This document shows positions 29,295 to 41,348 of a stretch of DNA of 64,000 nucleotides, in pieces (the stretch's first letter is position 1; every line of letters starts with the position of its first letter). The notes under the pieces are model-generated. The model was not told where the DNA came from and made no database searches. It saw nothing but the letters and a program-made list of their open reading frames with translations. The DNA lies in NCBI RefSeq assembly GCF_900149695.1, contig NZ_LT703003.1, positions 2,108,001 to 2,172,000 on the forward strand, given 5' to 3'. This DNA is from Anderseniella sp. Alg231-50 (GTDB taxonomy: Bacteria > Pseudomonadota > Alphaproteobacteria > Rhizobiales > Aestuariivirgaceae). Made by a program: the position numbers and the translations under genes.

Positions 29295-30509
29295 GTGGCT
29301 GACCTGACAATCGAGGCGATGGGGGCGCGCGGCGAAGGCATCGCCCGCGGTGATGGTGCTCCGGTCTATGTACCGTACGCTCTGCCGGGCGAACGGGTCC
29401 GGGCCGATGTGAAGGGCGACCGTGGCCGGCTGGCCGACGTCGTTGGAGCTTCGCCGGACAGGGTGAGCCCGGAATGCGCACATTTCGGCAGCTGCGGCGG
29501 CTGCCTGCTGCAGCACTGGTCGCAACTCCCATATGCCCAATGGAAACGGCAACTGGTCGTCGAAGCATTGTCGCGCAAGGGGCTGACCGAAATTGAAGTT
29601 GCACCGTTGGTTGATGCGCACGGGGCCGGGCGCCGGCGCGTCACGTTGACGGTGGCGCGCGGCAAGGCCGGGTTTTCAGCGCACCGTTCGCATGACCATG
29701 TGCCTGTCATCACCTGCCCGGTCCTGGTGCCCCAACTGGCGCAGGCCCCGAAAATTGCGACTGCCCTCGTTCAGGCTCTCGGCCTCAAGAAACCGCAGCG
29801 GGTTTATCTGCTCGCCAGTGATACCGGGCTGGATTGCGAACTCGTGGGAGTTGACGATCCCGAGCTTGATGCGCGTGTACGGATAGCGGACATAGCCGAG
29901 GAGTATGGCCTGGCGCGGGTGACTGCATCGGGGGACATGCTGATCGAGCGCGGCCGGCCCGCACTTGATGTAGACGGCGCAACAGTGACACCGCCACCGG
30001 GCGGGTTTGCCCAGGCGACCGCGGCGGGCGAACAGGCGCTTGCGTCCATCGTCGTACCCGCACTTGCCGGGCATGCCGTCGTGGCTGACCTGTTTTGCGG
30101 ATGGGGGGCGTTCGGCCTGCGACTGGCGAAGGCTTCAAGGGTGCTTGCGGTGGATTCCGACAAGCCCGCGATTGCGGCTCTTGAGACTGCTGCCCGCGGC
30201 GCAACCGGGCTGAAACCGCTGGTTGCCCGGACGCACGACCTGATGCGGGATCCGCTGACTGCGCCTGAGCTGAAGGGCATCACCGGCGCGGTGTTCGATC
30301 CGCCGCGTGCCGGGGCTGGCGCACAGGCAGCGGAACTGGCAGCTGCCGGAAACATTCAAAAAGTTGTTGGAGTGTCGTGCGATGCCGCAACATTTGCGCG
30401 CGATGCAAGCGTGCTGGTCCAGGGCGGGTTCACGCTTGAACGCGTTGTACCGGTGGACCAGTTCAGGTATTCCGCCCATGTGGAAATGGTGGGGATATTC
30501 AGCCGGTGA
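29295..30509 (+). CDS. TrmA-family RNA (uracil-5-)-methyltransferase
   Basis: 404 residues with a GTG start at 29295, three bases after the dehalogenase stop. An N-terminal TRAM-like domain is followed by the iron-sulfur cysteine block CAHFGSCGGCLLQHW (about residue 60), SAM site VVADLFCGWGAFGLRLA, FDPPRAGAGAQ, and nucleophile SCDAATFARD. The product methylates U5 in rRNA or tRNA; RlmC, RlmD and TrmA cannot be told apart by these motifs. It overlaps the next gene by four bases. Confidence 0.9.
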   Translation: MADLTIEAMGARGEGIARGDGAPVYVPYALPGERVRADVKGDRGRLADVVGASPDRVSPECAHFGSCGGCLLQHWSQLPYAQWKRQLVVEALSRKGLTEIEVAPLVDAHGAGRRRVTLTVARGKAGFSAHRSHDHVPVITCPVLVPQLAQAPKIATALVQALGLKKPQRVYLLASDTGLDCELVGVDDPELDARVRIADIAEEYGLARVTASGDMLIERGRPALDVDGATVTPPPGGFAQATAAGEQALASIVVPALAGHAVVADLFCGWGAFGLRLAKASRVLAVDSDKPAIAALETAARGATGLKPLVARTHDLMRDPLTAPELKGITGAVFDPPRAGAGAQAAELAAAGNIQKVVGVSCDAATFARDASVLVQGGFTLERVVPVDQFRYSAHVEMVGIFSR

Positions 30510-31423
30510 GTGGTGAGCGCAAGGACAGGATTGATCTGGCCGGTGCCGGGTGGCTGGTGACCTTTGCGCTGGTTATGGGTATCAACCAGGTGCTTGTGAA
30601 ACTGGTGAATGCGGGGTTGGCGCCTGTGTTTCAGGCCGCTTTGCGTTCGGCCTGCGCGCTGGTGCCGGTGTTGCTCTATGCTCACTTCACCAGGCGCAAG
30701 CTGTCGATCAGTGACGGCAGTCTGGTGCCGGGACTTTTTTGCGGCGCATTGTTTGCCGCTGAATTCATGCTGACGTTTTCTGCGTTCGATTACACCTCTG
30801 TCGCGCGGGCCACGATGCTGTTTTACACCATGCCGTTCTGGCTGGCATGTGCTGCTCATTTCATGATCCCGGGCGAGCGGTTGACGCCGCTTCGGGTGCT
30901 GGGGCTGGCGATGGCCGTCGCCGGTGTCGGCTGGGCACTGTTGCGCAATGATCACCCGGCAACCGAATATGCACTGGTGGGCGACCTGATGTGTCTTGTT
31001 GCGGCGTTTTGCTGGGCGGGTATCGCGCTGCTGGCCCGTACCACAGCATTGTCCAGATCGTCGCCTGAGATGCAGCTTGTCTACCAGCTTGCGGTATCTG
31101 CGGCGATCATGCTGCCGCTGGCGCCGGTGTTCGGCGACCTGGTGCGCGATTTTACACCGCTGATCGGAGGCCTGTTTGTCTTTCAGGTCCTGGTGGTTGT
31201 GAGTTTCGGTTTTCTGATGTGGTTTCGGGTACTGGCAGTTTACCCGGCTTCCGATATGGCTTCATTCGGTTTTCTGACGCCATTGTTCGGGGTGATGTTC
31301 GGCTGGATGATACTGGGCGAGACCATTACGCTGGAGTTTGTCGGTGCGCTGGCACTGGTGTGTACCGGTATCGTGCTGGTCAACCGCAAGAAGAAAGCGG
31401 CCGCCGGTCAACCTGCCCGATGA
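30506..31423 (+). CDS. EamA-family transporter
   Basis: 305 residues with about ten hydrophobic segments, GTG start in the GTGA overlap with the methyltransferase stop. Two EamA repeats are visible, with [22 protein letters not shown] closing the first and [23 protein letters not shown] the second. C-terminus is basic (NRKKKAAAG). It resembles but is not closely related to the transporter at 27471. Its last 16 bases overlap the end of the convergent L,D-transpeptidase gene. Confidence 0.88.
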   Translation: MSGERKDRIDLAGAGWLVTFALVMGINQVLVKLVNAGLAPVFQAALRSACALVPVLLYAHFTRRKLSISDGSLVPGLFCGALFAAEFMLTFSAFDYTSVARATMLFYTMPFWLACAAHFMIPGERLTPLRVLGLAMAVAGVGWALLRNDHPATEYALVGDLMCLVAAFCWAGIALLARTTALSRSSPEMQLVYQLAVSAAIMLPLAPVFGDLVRDFTPLIGGLFVFQVLVVVSFGFLMWFRVLAVYPASDMASFGFLTPLFGVMFGWMILGETITLEFVGALALVCTGIVLVNRKKKAAAGQPAR

Positions 31424-32217
31424 TTGAGCACCACGACACGGGATTTGAGTGTCACCCGCAAGTGAAGCTCTGCAATGTCCTGGTTCAACATGCGGATACA
31501 GCCTGATGACAGGTTCTTGCCGATAGAGGATGGGTCATTGGTGCCGTGAATGCGGTACAATGTATCGCGGCCGGTAAGATCAAACAGGTAGAGCGCGCGG
31601 GCACCGAGCGGATTTTTTGGCCCTCCCGGCATGCCGAGCGGCCATTTCGCTGCCTTGGGATCACGGGCGACCATCTCGGCCGGCGGCGTCCAGCGCGGCC
31701 AGCGTGCCTTGCGGGCGATGTAAGCCTCGCCCGCCCAGGTAAAGCCGGCGCGACCGACCCCAATGCCATAGCGCATGGCCATGCCGCCTTCGCGAACATG
31801 AAACAGCTGCCGCTTCCTGGTGTCCACGACAATCGTGCCGGGCCATTCCCTGCCGGAATACCGAACAAGCTGGCGGCGGAACTGCGGTTTGATGCTGGCC
31901 GGGCTGACTTTCTCGATCGGATAGTCGATCGGTGATTCGAGCGGCGGGCGCTGGCCCGGGACCGGCTGCGGCTCATAGGTATCCGCAGGGCGCTGATATT
32001 GCGGCTGTGGTGCTGCAGGGGCGTTGGTCGGTGCAACCGAACCTGTGATGTCACCGCGGCGCGGCTCTTCGTCAAAACCACCGCGGGTTTTTATCCAGTT
32101 GGAGATACTGTCGATACTGAAGGGTTCGGCCGTTGCAGGGCTTGTCAGTGGAGCTGCCAATAGCGTCGCACTGGTGCCAACCAGCATGTTGCGGCGTGAT
32201 ATCTGTCGGTCACTCAT
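31408..32217 (-). CDS. L,D-transpeptidase (YkuD), Tat-exported
   Basis: 269 residues. [20 protein letters not shown] is a Tat signal. A proline-rich linker (about 65-105) leads to the YkuD domain with the active site [22 protein letters not shown] (catalytic His and Cys). Such enzymes form 3-3 peptidoglycan cross-links or attach proteins to peptidoglycan, which fits Hyphomicrobiales. The 3' end overlaps the EamA gene by 16 bases. It is one of two YkuD genes in the window. Confidence 0.93.
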   Translation of the reverse strand: MSDRQISRRNMLVGTSATLLAAPLTSPATAEPFSIDSISNWIKTRGGFDEEPRRGDITGSVAPTNAPAAPQPQYQRPADTYEPQPVPGQRPPLESPIDYPIEKVSPASIKPQFRRQLVRYSGREWPGTIVVDTRKRQLFHVREGGMAMRYGIGVGRAGFTWAGEAYIARKARWPRWTPPAEMVARDPKAAKWPLGMPGGPKNPLGARALYLFDLTGRDTLYRIHGTNDPSSIGKNLSSGCIRMLNQDIAELHLRVTLKSRVVVLNHRAG

Positions 32218-32380
32218 CAGTTAAACCCCGGCTCTCAAACGTTCGATTTCCATGCAGCAAAGCATAGTAATTCTTGGTTAAGGCTTGATTTACGTTTAGC
32301 GGGAGTTTGCAGCAGGAGATGGGTAGTTTTGCGCCTGATTTATGGCAACCTCTAACGGTTTGCTGAAGGGCAGGGAACAC

Positions 32381-32412
32381 AAAAAGCCACGGCCCTTGGC
32401 AAGGACCGTGGC
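32381..32412 (-). terminator. Rho-independent terminator of the TPR gene
   Basis: On the reverse strand a GCCACGG...CCGTGGC hairpin (32386-32412) is followed by five T bases. It lies about 30 bp behind the TPR gene stop. Confidence 0.85.
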
Positions 32413-32440
32413 GCAGATGTTCGTCAGATTGACCTTGCGA

Positions 32441-32968
32441 TCAGTAAATCGGCTTGCCGGTATCGATGGCCTGGGACAGCAGCAGGTATTCTTCACATGC
32501 TGTGCCGCAGCGCGTACCGATTTCGGTCAGCTGCTCGCGTGCAAGGTCCATCTTGCCCAGTTTTACATACCCTTCGCCGAGGTATTCGCGGGCCAGGATG
32601 TAATCCGGATTGGCGTCCAGGGCCTTCTGGTAGAACGTGATGCCTTGTTCCACCTTGCCCATTTTGCGGTGCGTATAGCCGAGTCCGTTGAGAGCTTCGG
32701 GGTCGCGCTTGTCAGCGACCAGGCGGAACAGGTCGACAGCGTTCTCATACTGGCCGGCGCGGGCAAGAGCCCAGCCCTGGGCTTTCAGTGACTTGTCAGG
32801 AACAACTTCAGAGGTCTGCTTTACGCATTTCTTCTTGCTGCTGGAATAAACCCAGCCATTTTTGCAGGTCTTGGTTGAAGTTGAACTGTCTGAGCCAGCA
32901 GCGTGAGCTGCAGTAAACGATGTGCCGATGGCAAGGATTGCGGCCAGGGCAATAGGGGTAAACTTCAT
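32441..32968 (-). CDS. Exported tetratricopeptide-repeat protein
   Basis: 175 residues. A signal peptide (MKFTPIALAAILAIGTSFTAAHA) is followed by a short cysteine-containing stretch (TCKNGWVYSSSKKKCV), then three to four TPR units (GWALARAGQYENAVDLFRLVA, GLGYTHRKMGKVEQGITFYQ, YILAREYLGEGYVKLGKMDL). A periplasmic scaffold or assembly role is likely. The C-terminus has CGTACEEYLLL, with a possible disulfide. GGAAGACTGACC precedes the start. Confidence 0.87.
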   Translation of the reverse strand: MKFTPIALAAILAIGTSFTAAHAAGSDSSTSTKTCKNGWVYSSSKKKCVKQTSEVVPDKSLKAQGWALARAGQYENAVDLFRLVADKRDPEALNGLGYTHRKMGKVEQGITFYQKALDANPDYILAREYLGEGYVKLGKMDLAREQLTEIGTRCGTACEEYLLLSQAIDTGKPIY

Positions 32969-33261
32969 GGTCAGTCTTCCTTATTGGACTTATCGATCAG
33001 GGTTTTAACGATAGTTGCTGCCGTGAACTATAACAGGCTGCTTACGCAAGTTCGAGCAGCGCTGGATCAATAAGAGGCATCAAAAATGTAACAATTTTGT
33101 GTTGGCACTGCGGGTGGTGGAAGGCCAATAATTGATTTTTTAATGAATTATCCGCAGATCAAATTTCGTTAAGAAGTTTGCTTGAGGCTTTAGACGATGG
33201 GCGCTATGATGCTGCTTCGTGGGCGGCACTCACTATTTTTTCAGGCTCAACGGCTGGCAAC

Positions 33262-34158
33262 GTGACAAGACGTTCAACATTACAAACCGCACTGATGCTG
33301 GTGATGGCTCTGGCCGTAAGCGGGTGTGCCGAAACCAAGTTGCTTGCGCAGCTGGATGCTGGAGTTTCAGGCGCCCGTTTGAGCGCCGAAAAAGAAGCAA
33401 CAGGTGTTTCGGTAGCTCCGGCAGGTACGTCCAATTTCAGGCGTCAGCAAATTATTGGTAATGATCTTGCCCAACGCGCGCTCGGCGTGATGAAGCGGTC
33501 CAGAGACACCGAGCTTGAAGACCATCTGAATGCGATCGTGACACGGCTGAAGACGACCCCGGAACACGGCGCTTCGGGATTGTTTTACAAGGTGTACCTG
33601 GTGGACAGCCCGCATGCCAATGCGTTTACACCGGGCGGTGGTCATATCTTTGTCACAACCGGCATTGTGACCAAGCTGCGCACCGAAGGCCAGATGGCGA
33701 TGGTGCTAGCGCATGAAATGGCACACAACCGGGCAAGCCATGTGGTAAAGGGGCACGATGGCCAGTCGTTGAACAAGCGCGTCACGGCCTTCGGGAAACG
33801 GATTTTTGATGACGGGCTTGGAGTTCCCTGGCTTAGCAGCGGTGTAAAGGCGCTGGCTGACACCAGTTTGAGCAGCTATACGCGGGCCCAGGAAGAAGAA
33901 GCCGACATGCTTGGTTTCCGGTACTTCGTTTCCGCGGGTTACGATCCTCACGAGGCACCGCGCAGCTTTGCAGCCCTTATTACAGTCGATGCGCAGAAAA
34001 AAAGCATTTTCGATGTTTTCGATGGCTATCCCCAAGGTATTAGACGTGCCGAGGAAATGAATGCCATGGTGCATGCTGCTTACCGCGATGTGGACACCAG
34101 TCACCTCAGACGCAACACCAAGGCTTATGTGGACCTTGCGTCAGCTTACTGGCAGTAG
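33262..34158 (+). CDS. M48-family zinc metalloprotease lipoprotein
   Basis: 298 residues from the GTG at 33262, which starts a clean lipoprotein signal ending LAVSGC; the frame also allows an ATG at 33178. The zinc site VLAHEMAHNRASHV (HExxH) and the third ligand in EEEADMLGFRY mark an M48 peptidase of the BepA/LoiP/YcaL kind, involved in outer-membrane protein quality control. The mature protein would be anchored in a membrane and face the periplasm. Confidence 0.92.
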   Translation: MTRRSTLQTALMLVMALAVSGCAETKLLAQLDAGVSGARLSAEKEATGVSVAPAGTSNFRRQQIIGNDLAQRALGVMKRSRDTELEDHLNAIVTRLKTTPEHGASGLFYKVYLVDSPHANAFTPGGGHIFVTTGIVTKLRTEGQMAMVLAHEMAHNRASHVVKGHDGQSLNKRVTAFGKRIFDDGLGVPWLSSGVKALADTSLSSYTRAQEEEADMLGFRYFVSAGYDPHEAPRSFAALITVDAQKKSIFDVFDGYPQGIRRAEEMNAMVHAAYRDVDTSHLRRNTKAYVDLASAYWQ

Positions 34159-34315
34159 GCCCGCCTGACCGGCAATATTACCCTAAGTCACTTTATGAAC
34201 GTCAGATGAACGAACCACTCAGGTTTCAGTCATCTCGGCATTGGCATTGTTGTCCTCAAGTAAGCACGTGACGATCTCGCAGGTCGCGCACAGTAACAAG
34301 AACGAGGAAAGCAAA

Positions 34316-34729
34316 ATGTCCCAGATTACCAAGACAGCCAAATCCGCCATGATCCTTGCCGCCGGTGCAGTTGCCAGTGCCTTTTTTGCCGGTAATGTCA
34401 CTACGACCGCCAATGCGGAAACGGTCTATTTTGGCTATGAGACTTCATTCCGCGAAGCCAAGCAGATGTGCAACGGCATGCATGGCCGGATTTTCGAGAC
34501 GGAACGGGCTCAGTACGGATGCACCGGTATATTGCGCGAAGAGAAAGCCAAGAAAAAAACAAGCGTGCCTCCTTTCGTCCGCGGAGCCAATGACCGTCCC
34601 ACCAAGCGCCAGAATTTCTCCGGTCGTGATTTTTCCAACGATATCGGCAAAGTCGGCGGCGAAGGTAACGGCAGTGGCGGCGGCGGCGGTGGCGGCAACG
34701 GCGGCGGAAGCGCCGGCGGCACCTTCTGA
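34316..34729 (+). CDS. Small exported protein with a glycine-rich tail
   Basis: 137 residues from the ATG at 34316, behind GAGGAAAG. A signal peptide (about residues 1-34, ending TTTANA) precedes a short domain with two cysteines (AKQMCNGMHG, QYGCTGIL) and a C-terminal tail of about 20 glycines with serine and asparagine. The tail is probably disordered. Monocistronic; a strong terminator follows 28 bp downstream. No family recognised. Confidence 0.75.
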   Translation: MSQITKTAKSAMILAAGAVASAFFAGNVTTTANAETVYFGYETSFREAKQMCNGMHGRIFETERAQYGCTGILREEKAKKKTSVPPFVRGANDRPTKRQNFSGRDFSNDIGKVGGEGNGSGGGGGGGNGGGSAGGTF

Positions 34730-34757
34730 TCTTCGCCCTGTTTGACGAACAGTCAAA

Positions 34758-34791
34758 GCCAGCATCGCTTCACAGCGATGCTGGCCTTTTT
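34758..34791 (+). terminator. Strong rho-independent terminator
   Basis: Perfect 11-base stem GCCAGCATCGC / GCGATGCTGGC with a six-base loop, followed by CTTTTTG; the three A bases upstream could also serve the convergent reverse gene at 34818. Confidence 0.93.
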
Positions 34792-34817
34792 GTTTATCCG
34801 GAATGTGGGAGCAAAAG

Positions 34818-35165
34818 CTAGCGACGGCCCCGGCGGCGTGACCTGCGTGATGCGAGCATCGGCACAGCCAGCATGACGGCGCACACGATTGTTGAAAGAC
34901 AAAACGCTGCTATAGCGGCAACGCCAAGAGTGTGTGGCGCATTGCCTGCCTGGGTGAGCAATGGGCTGGCAGTCGCCGCACCCATGGGTAATACAGCGAC
35001 CATTACCGCCAGCACCGCGGTAGACAATGCCACGACGAAAAACGACAGCATATGGGTGTTTCTGCGCTTCTGCGCACAAGCACCGGCACGCGCTCCAGCA
35101 CCGAAGCCGTACAAGCCGTCAGTTTCATCGTTTCTGATAATCATAATGCGCGCATCCCGGTTCAT
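34818..35165 (-). CDS. Small two-span membrane protein
   Basis: 115 residues from the ATG at 35165 with AGAGGGG seven bases upstream. The cytoplasmic-looking N-terminus has GAGARAGACAQKRR; two hydrophobic helices lie near residues 38-66 and 78-105; the C-terminus is SRRSRRRGRR. Unknown family. Inner-membrane location is inferred from the helices and the arginine tail (positive-inside rule). Confidence 0.6.
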   Translation of the reverse strand: MNRDARIMIIRNDETDGLYGFGAGARAGACAQKRRNTHMLSFFVVALSTAVLAVMVAVLPMGAATASPLLTQAGNAPHTLGVAAIAAFCLSTIVCAVMLAVPMLASRRSRRRGRR

Positions 35166-35297
35166 TCACGAACCCCTCTGAGCGTGCAAAAAACCATAAA
35201 AGCATGGCGTAAAATCAGACAAACCATGCCTCTGGCCGGGTCATTGTGTGGCAAACCGGTGGCATATGGTTAATAAAAAGTTAACAATATCAAGGTG

Positions 35298-36617
35298 TTA
35301 TATCGAGAAATCGGCGGAATTCTCGAGTTTTTGGCGACATGTGCGGGCTGCGTTGTCAGGCAGAGTGTCCACATCGTCATATGTGATCGTTGCGCCGTGT
35401 TTCACCGGGCGGATCAGGCTGACACCATGTGCAAGACCGATGGGCAGGGCGCGGGAGCGGTGTGATGCACCGGCAGGCATCAACTTGCCCCATGCGGTGT
35501 ACCCGCCTTCGCCATCCAACATGTCGCCGGCAGCGAGGTCTTTCTTGGCAACGGCCACAACATCTCCCCGCCACTCAGCTGTGGTTCCGGTTGCTTCGCC
35601 ACGGATTGCGGCGTTGGCAGCGGAAACACCAAGTTCGAGGCCGATCAGATGATAGGGTCGGTACATGGCTGCATAGTAGCCCGACTGGTCGGTCTTGAGG
35701 CCGTATTGCAGGAAACAGTCGCGGGCATACTGGTTGGGGGCCTTGAACACTGCGTAGACACCCCAGCGCAGGTGATTGTGCATTTCGGTTGCCTCGCCAC
35801 GATGCTCGGAGGCAACGACTTCAACAAACCCTTCGCCGTCAAGCGTGCCCCCGGCATCGGTCGGAATCAGTGTGTTTTGCAGGTTATCGAAGTCGACGGC
35901 GGGGAATTTCAGCCCGTTGCCGGGGGCGTTGAGCCCGGTGGCGTTGGCAATTGCCGCCATTTCAATGGCGGATTTGGTGCCGTCCAGAAACGAGTTGAAC
36001 ATCTGCGAGTTCATGCCTGCAGCCGCCGCCTGTTCCGGGGAAAGGCCATAATGGGTCCATACATCATCCGGAGTGACATCATGGAACCCGGGCTGGTAGC
36101 GGGTGCCTTTGCCGGCACAGATGATTTCCAGGCCGCAGGTTCTGGCCCAGTCGACGATCTCACAGACCAGGGCCGGCTGGTCGCCGGATGCCATGGAGTA
36201 AACAGTGCCTGCGCTGCGGTGTGCGTCAGCCAGGACCGGGCCTGCCAGGACATCTGCTTCGACATTGACCATGATGATGTGTTTGCCGTGCTGGGCTGCG
36301 GCAAGTGCATGGGCGCAGCCGGCGGCCGGTGAGCCGGTGATTTCCATGACAACCTCAACAGCCGGGTCGGCGATCAGGTCCATGCCGTCATCGGTGAAGC
36401 GTGTCCGGGATATCTGGTCGTCGTGCCAGCCCACCGTGCGGCAGGCGGCGCGGGCGCGTTCAGGATCAAGGTCTGCGATCACGGCAACCGACAGGTGCGG
36501 CGAGAACGGGACCTGGTTGAGGAACATCGAGCCGAATTTGCCGGCACCGATTACGCCGACCCGAACCGGCCCGCGGTCGGCAATTCTGTTGGCGAGAATA
36601 GCGGGAAGATGTTGCAT
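35298..36617 (-). CDS. NAD(P)-binding oxidoreductase with C-terminal SAF-like domain
   Basis: 439 residues. The N-terminal Rossmann fold (VRVGVIGAGKFGSMFL, residue 18 on) resembles homoserine-dehydrogenase-like proteins, with EITGSPAAGCAHALAAAQHGKHIIMVNVEADV as the second half. The last 80 residues (RGDVVAVAKKDLAAGDMLDGEG) look like a SAF domain, as in D-altronate dehydratase and antifreeze-like proteins. Such fusions are annotated as Gfo/Idh-like or homoserine dehydrogenase-like oxidoreductases; the substrate is not known. It lies downstream of a flavin monooxygenase on the same strand. Confidence 0.82.
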   Translation of the reverse strand: MQHLPAILANRIADRGPVRVGVIGAGKFGSMFLNQVPFSPHLSVAVIADLDPERARAACRTVGWHDDQISRTRFTDDGMDLIADPAVEVVMEITGSPAAGCAHALAAAQHGKHIIMVNVEADVLAGPVLADAHRSAGTVYSMASGDQPALVCEIVDWARTCGLEIICAGKGTRYQPGFHDVTPDDVWTHYGLSPEQAAAAGMNSQMFNSFLDGTKSAIEMAAIANATGLNAPGNGLKFPAVDFDNLQNTLIPTDAGGTLDGEGFVEVVASEHRGEATEMHNHLRWGVYAVFKAPNQYARDCFLQYGLKTDQSGYYAAMYRPYHLIGLELGVSAANAAIRGEATGTTAEWRGDVVAVAKKDLAAGDMLDGEGGYTAWGKLMPAGASHRSRALPIGLAHGVSLIRPVKHGATITYDDVDTLPDNAARTCRQKLENSADFSI

Positions 36618-36739
36618 CGGTGAACCTCATGCGAACTGTCGGAAGCGGGTTGTCACAGTGGTCGCAACGAATCGATCAAGTCAACCAGATCGATGGGCTT
36701 TACGGGATTTCTTCAGATGGTGAGACGGTTGGCGGCGTG

Positions 36740-39252
<2,513 letters not shown>

Positions 39253-39364
39253 CCGGTTTCGCCAGTTAAAAAATTTGTTACAATTATGTCGAAATTGTAA
39301 TTGGATTTGTCACCAACGATGGCTATCTATTAGTCAATCGCTCGGGACGGCGATTCGGGAGTTC

Positions 39365-39393
39365 GGCTGCGTGGCGGTTTCGGTCACGCAGCC
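39365..39393. other. Stem-loop in the leader of the DUF992 gene
   Basis: Perfect nine-base stem GGCTGCGTG / CACGCAGCC around an 11-base loop, 113 bp after the aminotransferase stop and 34 bp before the next start. No T-run follows, so a terminator is doubtful; it may be a leader structure. Confidence 0.4.
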
Positions 39394-39426
39394 CGACCCC
39401 CACACTTGCCAGAAAGGCAGACTTAC

Positions 39427-39897
39427 ATGAAACGTATTGCTTCAGCCGCTGTTTTGACCCTTGGGATTGTTGCGGCCTCTTCCGGACCGGCGTCAGCCGA
39501 CGGGGTGGGGATCAATATCGGTAATCTGGAATGTCTTGTCGAAGGCGGGATCGGTTTGATCGTCACTTCGTCAAAATCCATGGATTGCGTCTACAAATCA
39601 ACCAGCGGGCGCGAAGATGTTTATGTCGGAAGGCTGACAAAGTTCGGTCTCGATATCGGGGTAACCGGCGAAGCCCGCATGATATGGGGGGTTTTCGCTC
39701 CTGGTATCGTTGAATACGGCGCGCTTTCGGGCCGGTATGTCGGCGCATCCGCGGAAGCCACAGCTGGTGTTGGCGCCGGTGCAAACGCCCTGGTCGGTGG
39801 GGCCAATATCACACTGCAGCCATTGAGCGTCCAGGTGCAGACTGGTCTCAACGCGGCGCTTGGTGTGTCCAGCATGACACTTGAGCCGGCTGACTGA
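39427..39897 (+). CDS. Exported DUF992 family protein
   Basis: 156 residues from ATG 39427, with signal peptide MKRIASAAVLTLGIVAASSGPASA. DUF992 proteins are small periplasmic beta-rich proteins common in Hyphomicrobiales; the pattern GNLECLVEGGIGLIVTSSKSMDCVYKS is typical, with a likely disulfide between the two cysteines. The rest is glycine/alanine-rich strands. Function unknown. Monocistronic. Confidence 0.85.
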   Translation: MKRIASAAVLTLGIVAASSGPASADGVGINIGNLECLVEGGIGLIVTSSKSMDCVYKSTSGREDVYVGRLTKFGLDIGVTGEARMIWGVFAPGIVEYGALSGRYVGASAEATAGVGAGANALVGGANITLQPLSVQVQTGLNAALGVSSMTLEPAD

Positions 39898-40056
39898 TCT
39901 GGCCTCTTGCCTGTTGTCATGACAGTCGCTGATAACGGCTGATCGCATTTGCCTGACAAAGGAGTGATTTGGCAAGCCAGGTGAGTATGCCTAGGTTGGT
40001 GAGTGAAGGTGCCTTTCGCGGGCGGCTTACTCGCAAATTGCAAGGAGTGCTTGCGC

Positions 40057-41037
40057 ATGCTGATCAAGACGATTCACAACTGGCAGATTCCGGAATCCAA
40101 AGCCACGTCGGAACACGTGTTTCTGAACCGGCGAAAATTTATTGCCGCTGCCGGGTTTGCCGGTATCGGGCTCGCTTCAGGTATTCGTCCGGCTTTTGCC
40201 GAAACTGATCCAACGGCAGGCCTGTACCCGGGCAAGCTCAACCCCGCCTATGCGGACGCCGGGCGCAAGATTACGCCTGAGGCACTCAATATCACCTACA
40301 ACAACTTCTATGAGTTTGGCACATCCAAGCGTATTTCAAAGGCTGCCGAAGCGCTGGTTATCCGGCCTTGGGAGATCGCCTTCGAAGGTGAGATTGAAGC
40401 TCCTTTCAAGATGCAGTTCGATGACCTGATCAAGAAGGTGCAGATTGAACAGCGGGTATACCGGCACCGCTGTGTGGAAGCATGGTCAATGACGGTGCCG
40501 TGGAGCGGTTTCACCCTCAAGCAGCTTGTCGCCCTTGCCAAACCGACTGCCAACGCGAAATACGTGAAGTTTGAAACCTTCAACGATCCTGAAATGGCAC
40601 CCGGCCAGAAGCCAAGCCTGTTCGGCGGCAGCTATCCGTGGCCATATTCAGAAGCTGTGACCATGGAAGAAGCCAACAATGACCTGGCGTTCATGGCGAC
40701 CGGTGCGTATGGCAAACCGGTGGCCAAGTCCATGGGCGCGCCAATCCGTCTGCACCTGCCCTGGAAGTACGGCTTCAAATCGGCCAAGTCGATCAACAAG
40801 ATCACTTTCACGTCCGAACGCCCCAAGAGCTTCTGGGAAGTGCTCGGGCCCAAAGAGTACGGTTTCTGGGCCAATGTAAACCCGGACGTTTCGCATCCGC
40901 GCTGGAGCCAGGCGTCGGAACGTGATCTGGAAACGGGTGAGAAGATCCCGACCGTGATCTACAATGGTTACGCCGAGCAGGTCGCGTCGCTTTACGACGG
41001 CATGAAGGACGAATTGGGAACTGCGCTGTTCAAGTGA
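40057..41037 (+). CDS. msrP: Protein-methionine-sulfoxide reductase catalytic subunit
   Basis: 326 residues from ATG 40057, placed by AAGGAG; an ATG at 40003 would add 18 residues. MsrP (YedY) is a periplasmic molybdopterin enzyme that repairs oxidised methionines. The Tat signal NRRKFIAAAGFAGIG is present and the Mo-ligand cysteine lies in HRCVEAWSM near residue 145; the family's PWK end domain is seen. The usual partner MsrQ, a heme membrane protein, is not found next to it. Confidence 0.95.
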   Translation: MLIKTIHNWQIPESKATSEHVFLNRRKFIAAAGFAGIGLASGIRPAFAETDPTAGLYPGKLNPAYADAGRKITPEALNITYNNFYEFGTSKRISKAAEALVIRPWEIAFEGEIEAPFKMQFDDLIKKVQIEQRVYRHRCVEAWSMTVPWSGFTLKQLVALAKPTANAKYVKFETFNDPEMAPGQKPSLFGGSYPWPYSEAVTMEEANNDLAFMATGAYGKPVAKSMGAPIRLHLPWKYGFKSAKSINKITFTSERPKSFWEVLGPKEYGFWANVNPDVSHPRWSQASERDLETGEKIPTVIYNGYAEQVASLYDGMKDELGTALFK

Positions 41038-41082
41038 TCCCGAGCAGGTTTTCGAGAGATATCTTGCCTGTTTGAAAAATCA

Positions 41083-41120
41083 GGGGCCAGACACCCGGGT
41101 GGAGAGTGTGTCTGGCCCCT
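41083..41120 (+). terminator. Strong stem-loop behind msrP
   Basis: Twelve-base stem GGGGCCAGACAC / GTGTCTGGCCCC with a 13-base loop, starting 46 bp after the stop codon. The T-run is poor (TTCG), so efficiency is uncertain. The rest of the 310-bp gap (to 41348) shows no gene. Confidence 0.65.
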
Positions 41121-41348
41121 TCGTCGTCAGGAACCCGGCGGTTCAACCTGAAGCACTTGTTGTTGCCTCGCGCTTCGGTGAACCCTTCGGGCATGCGGCC
41201 ATGTGTTTTATGAGGGAGTAAACTAGCCGCTGACAAAACAAGGCTCACACGGATGAACCATCAAGTGCAATCCGGTATTGGGCATGTATGTCATGCGGTG
41301 ACTGCATATCAGGCAAAAGCACATATATTGCACGCACTTACGTGAGCG

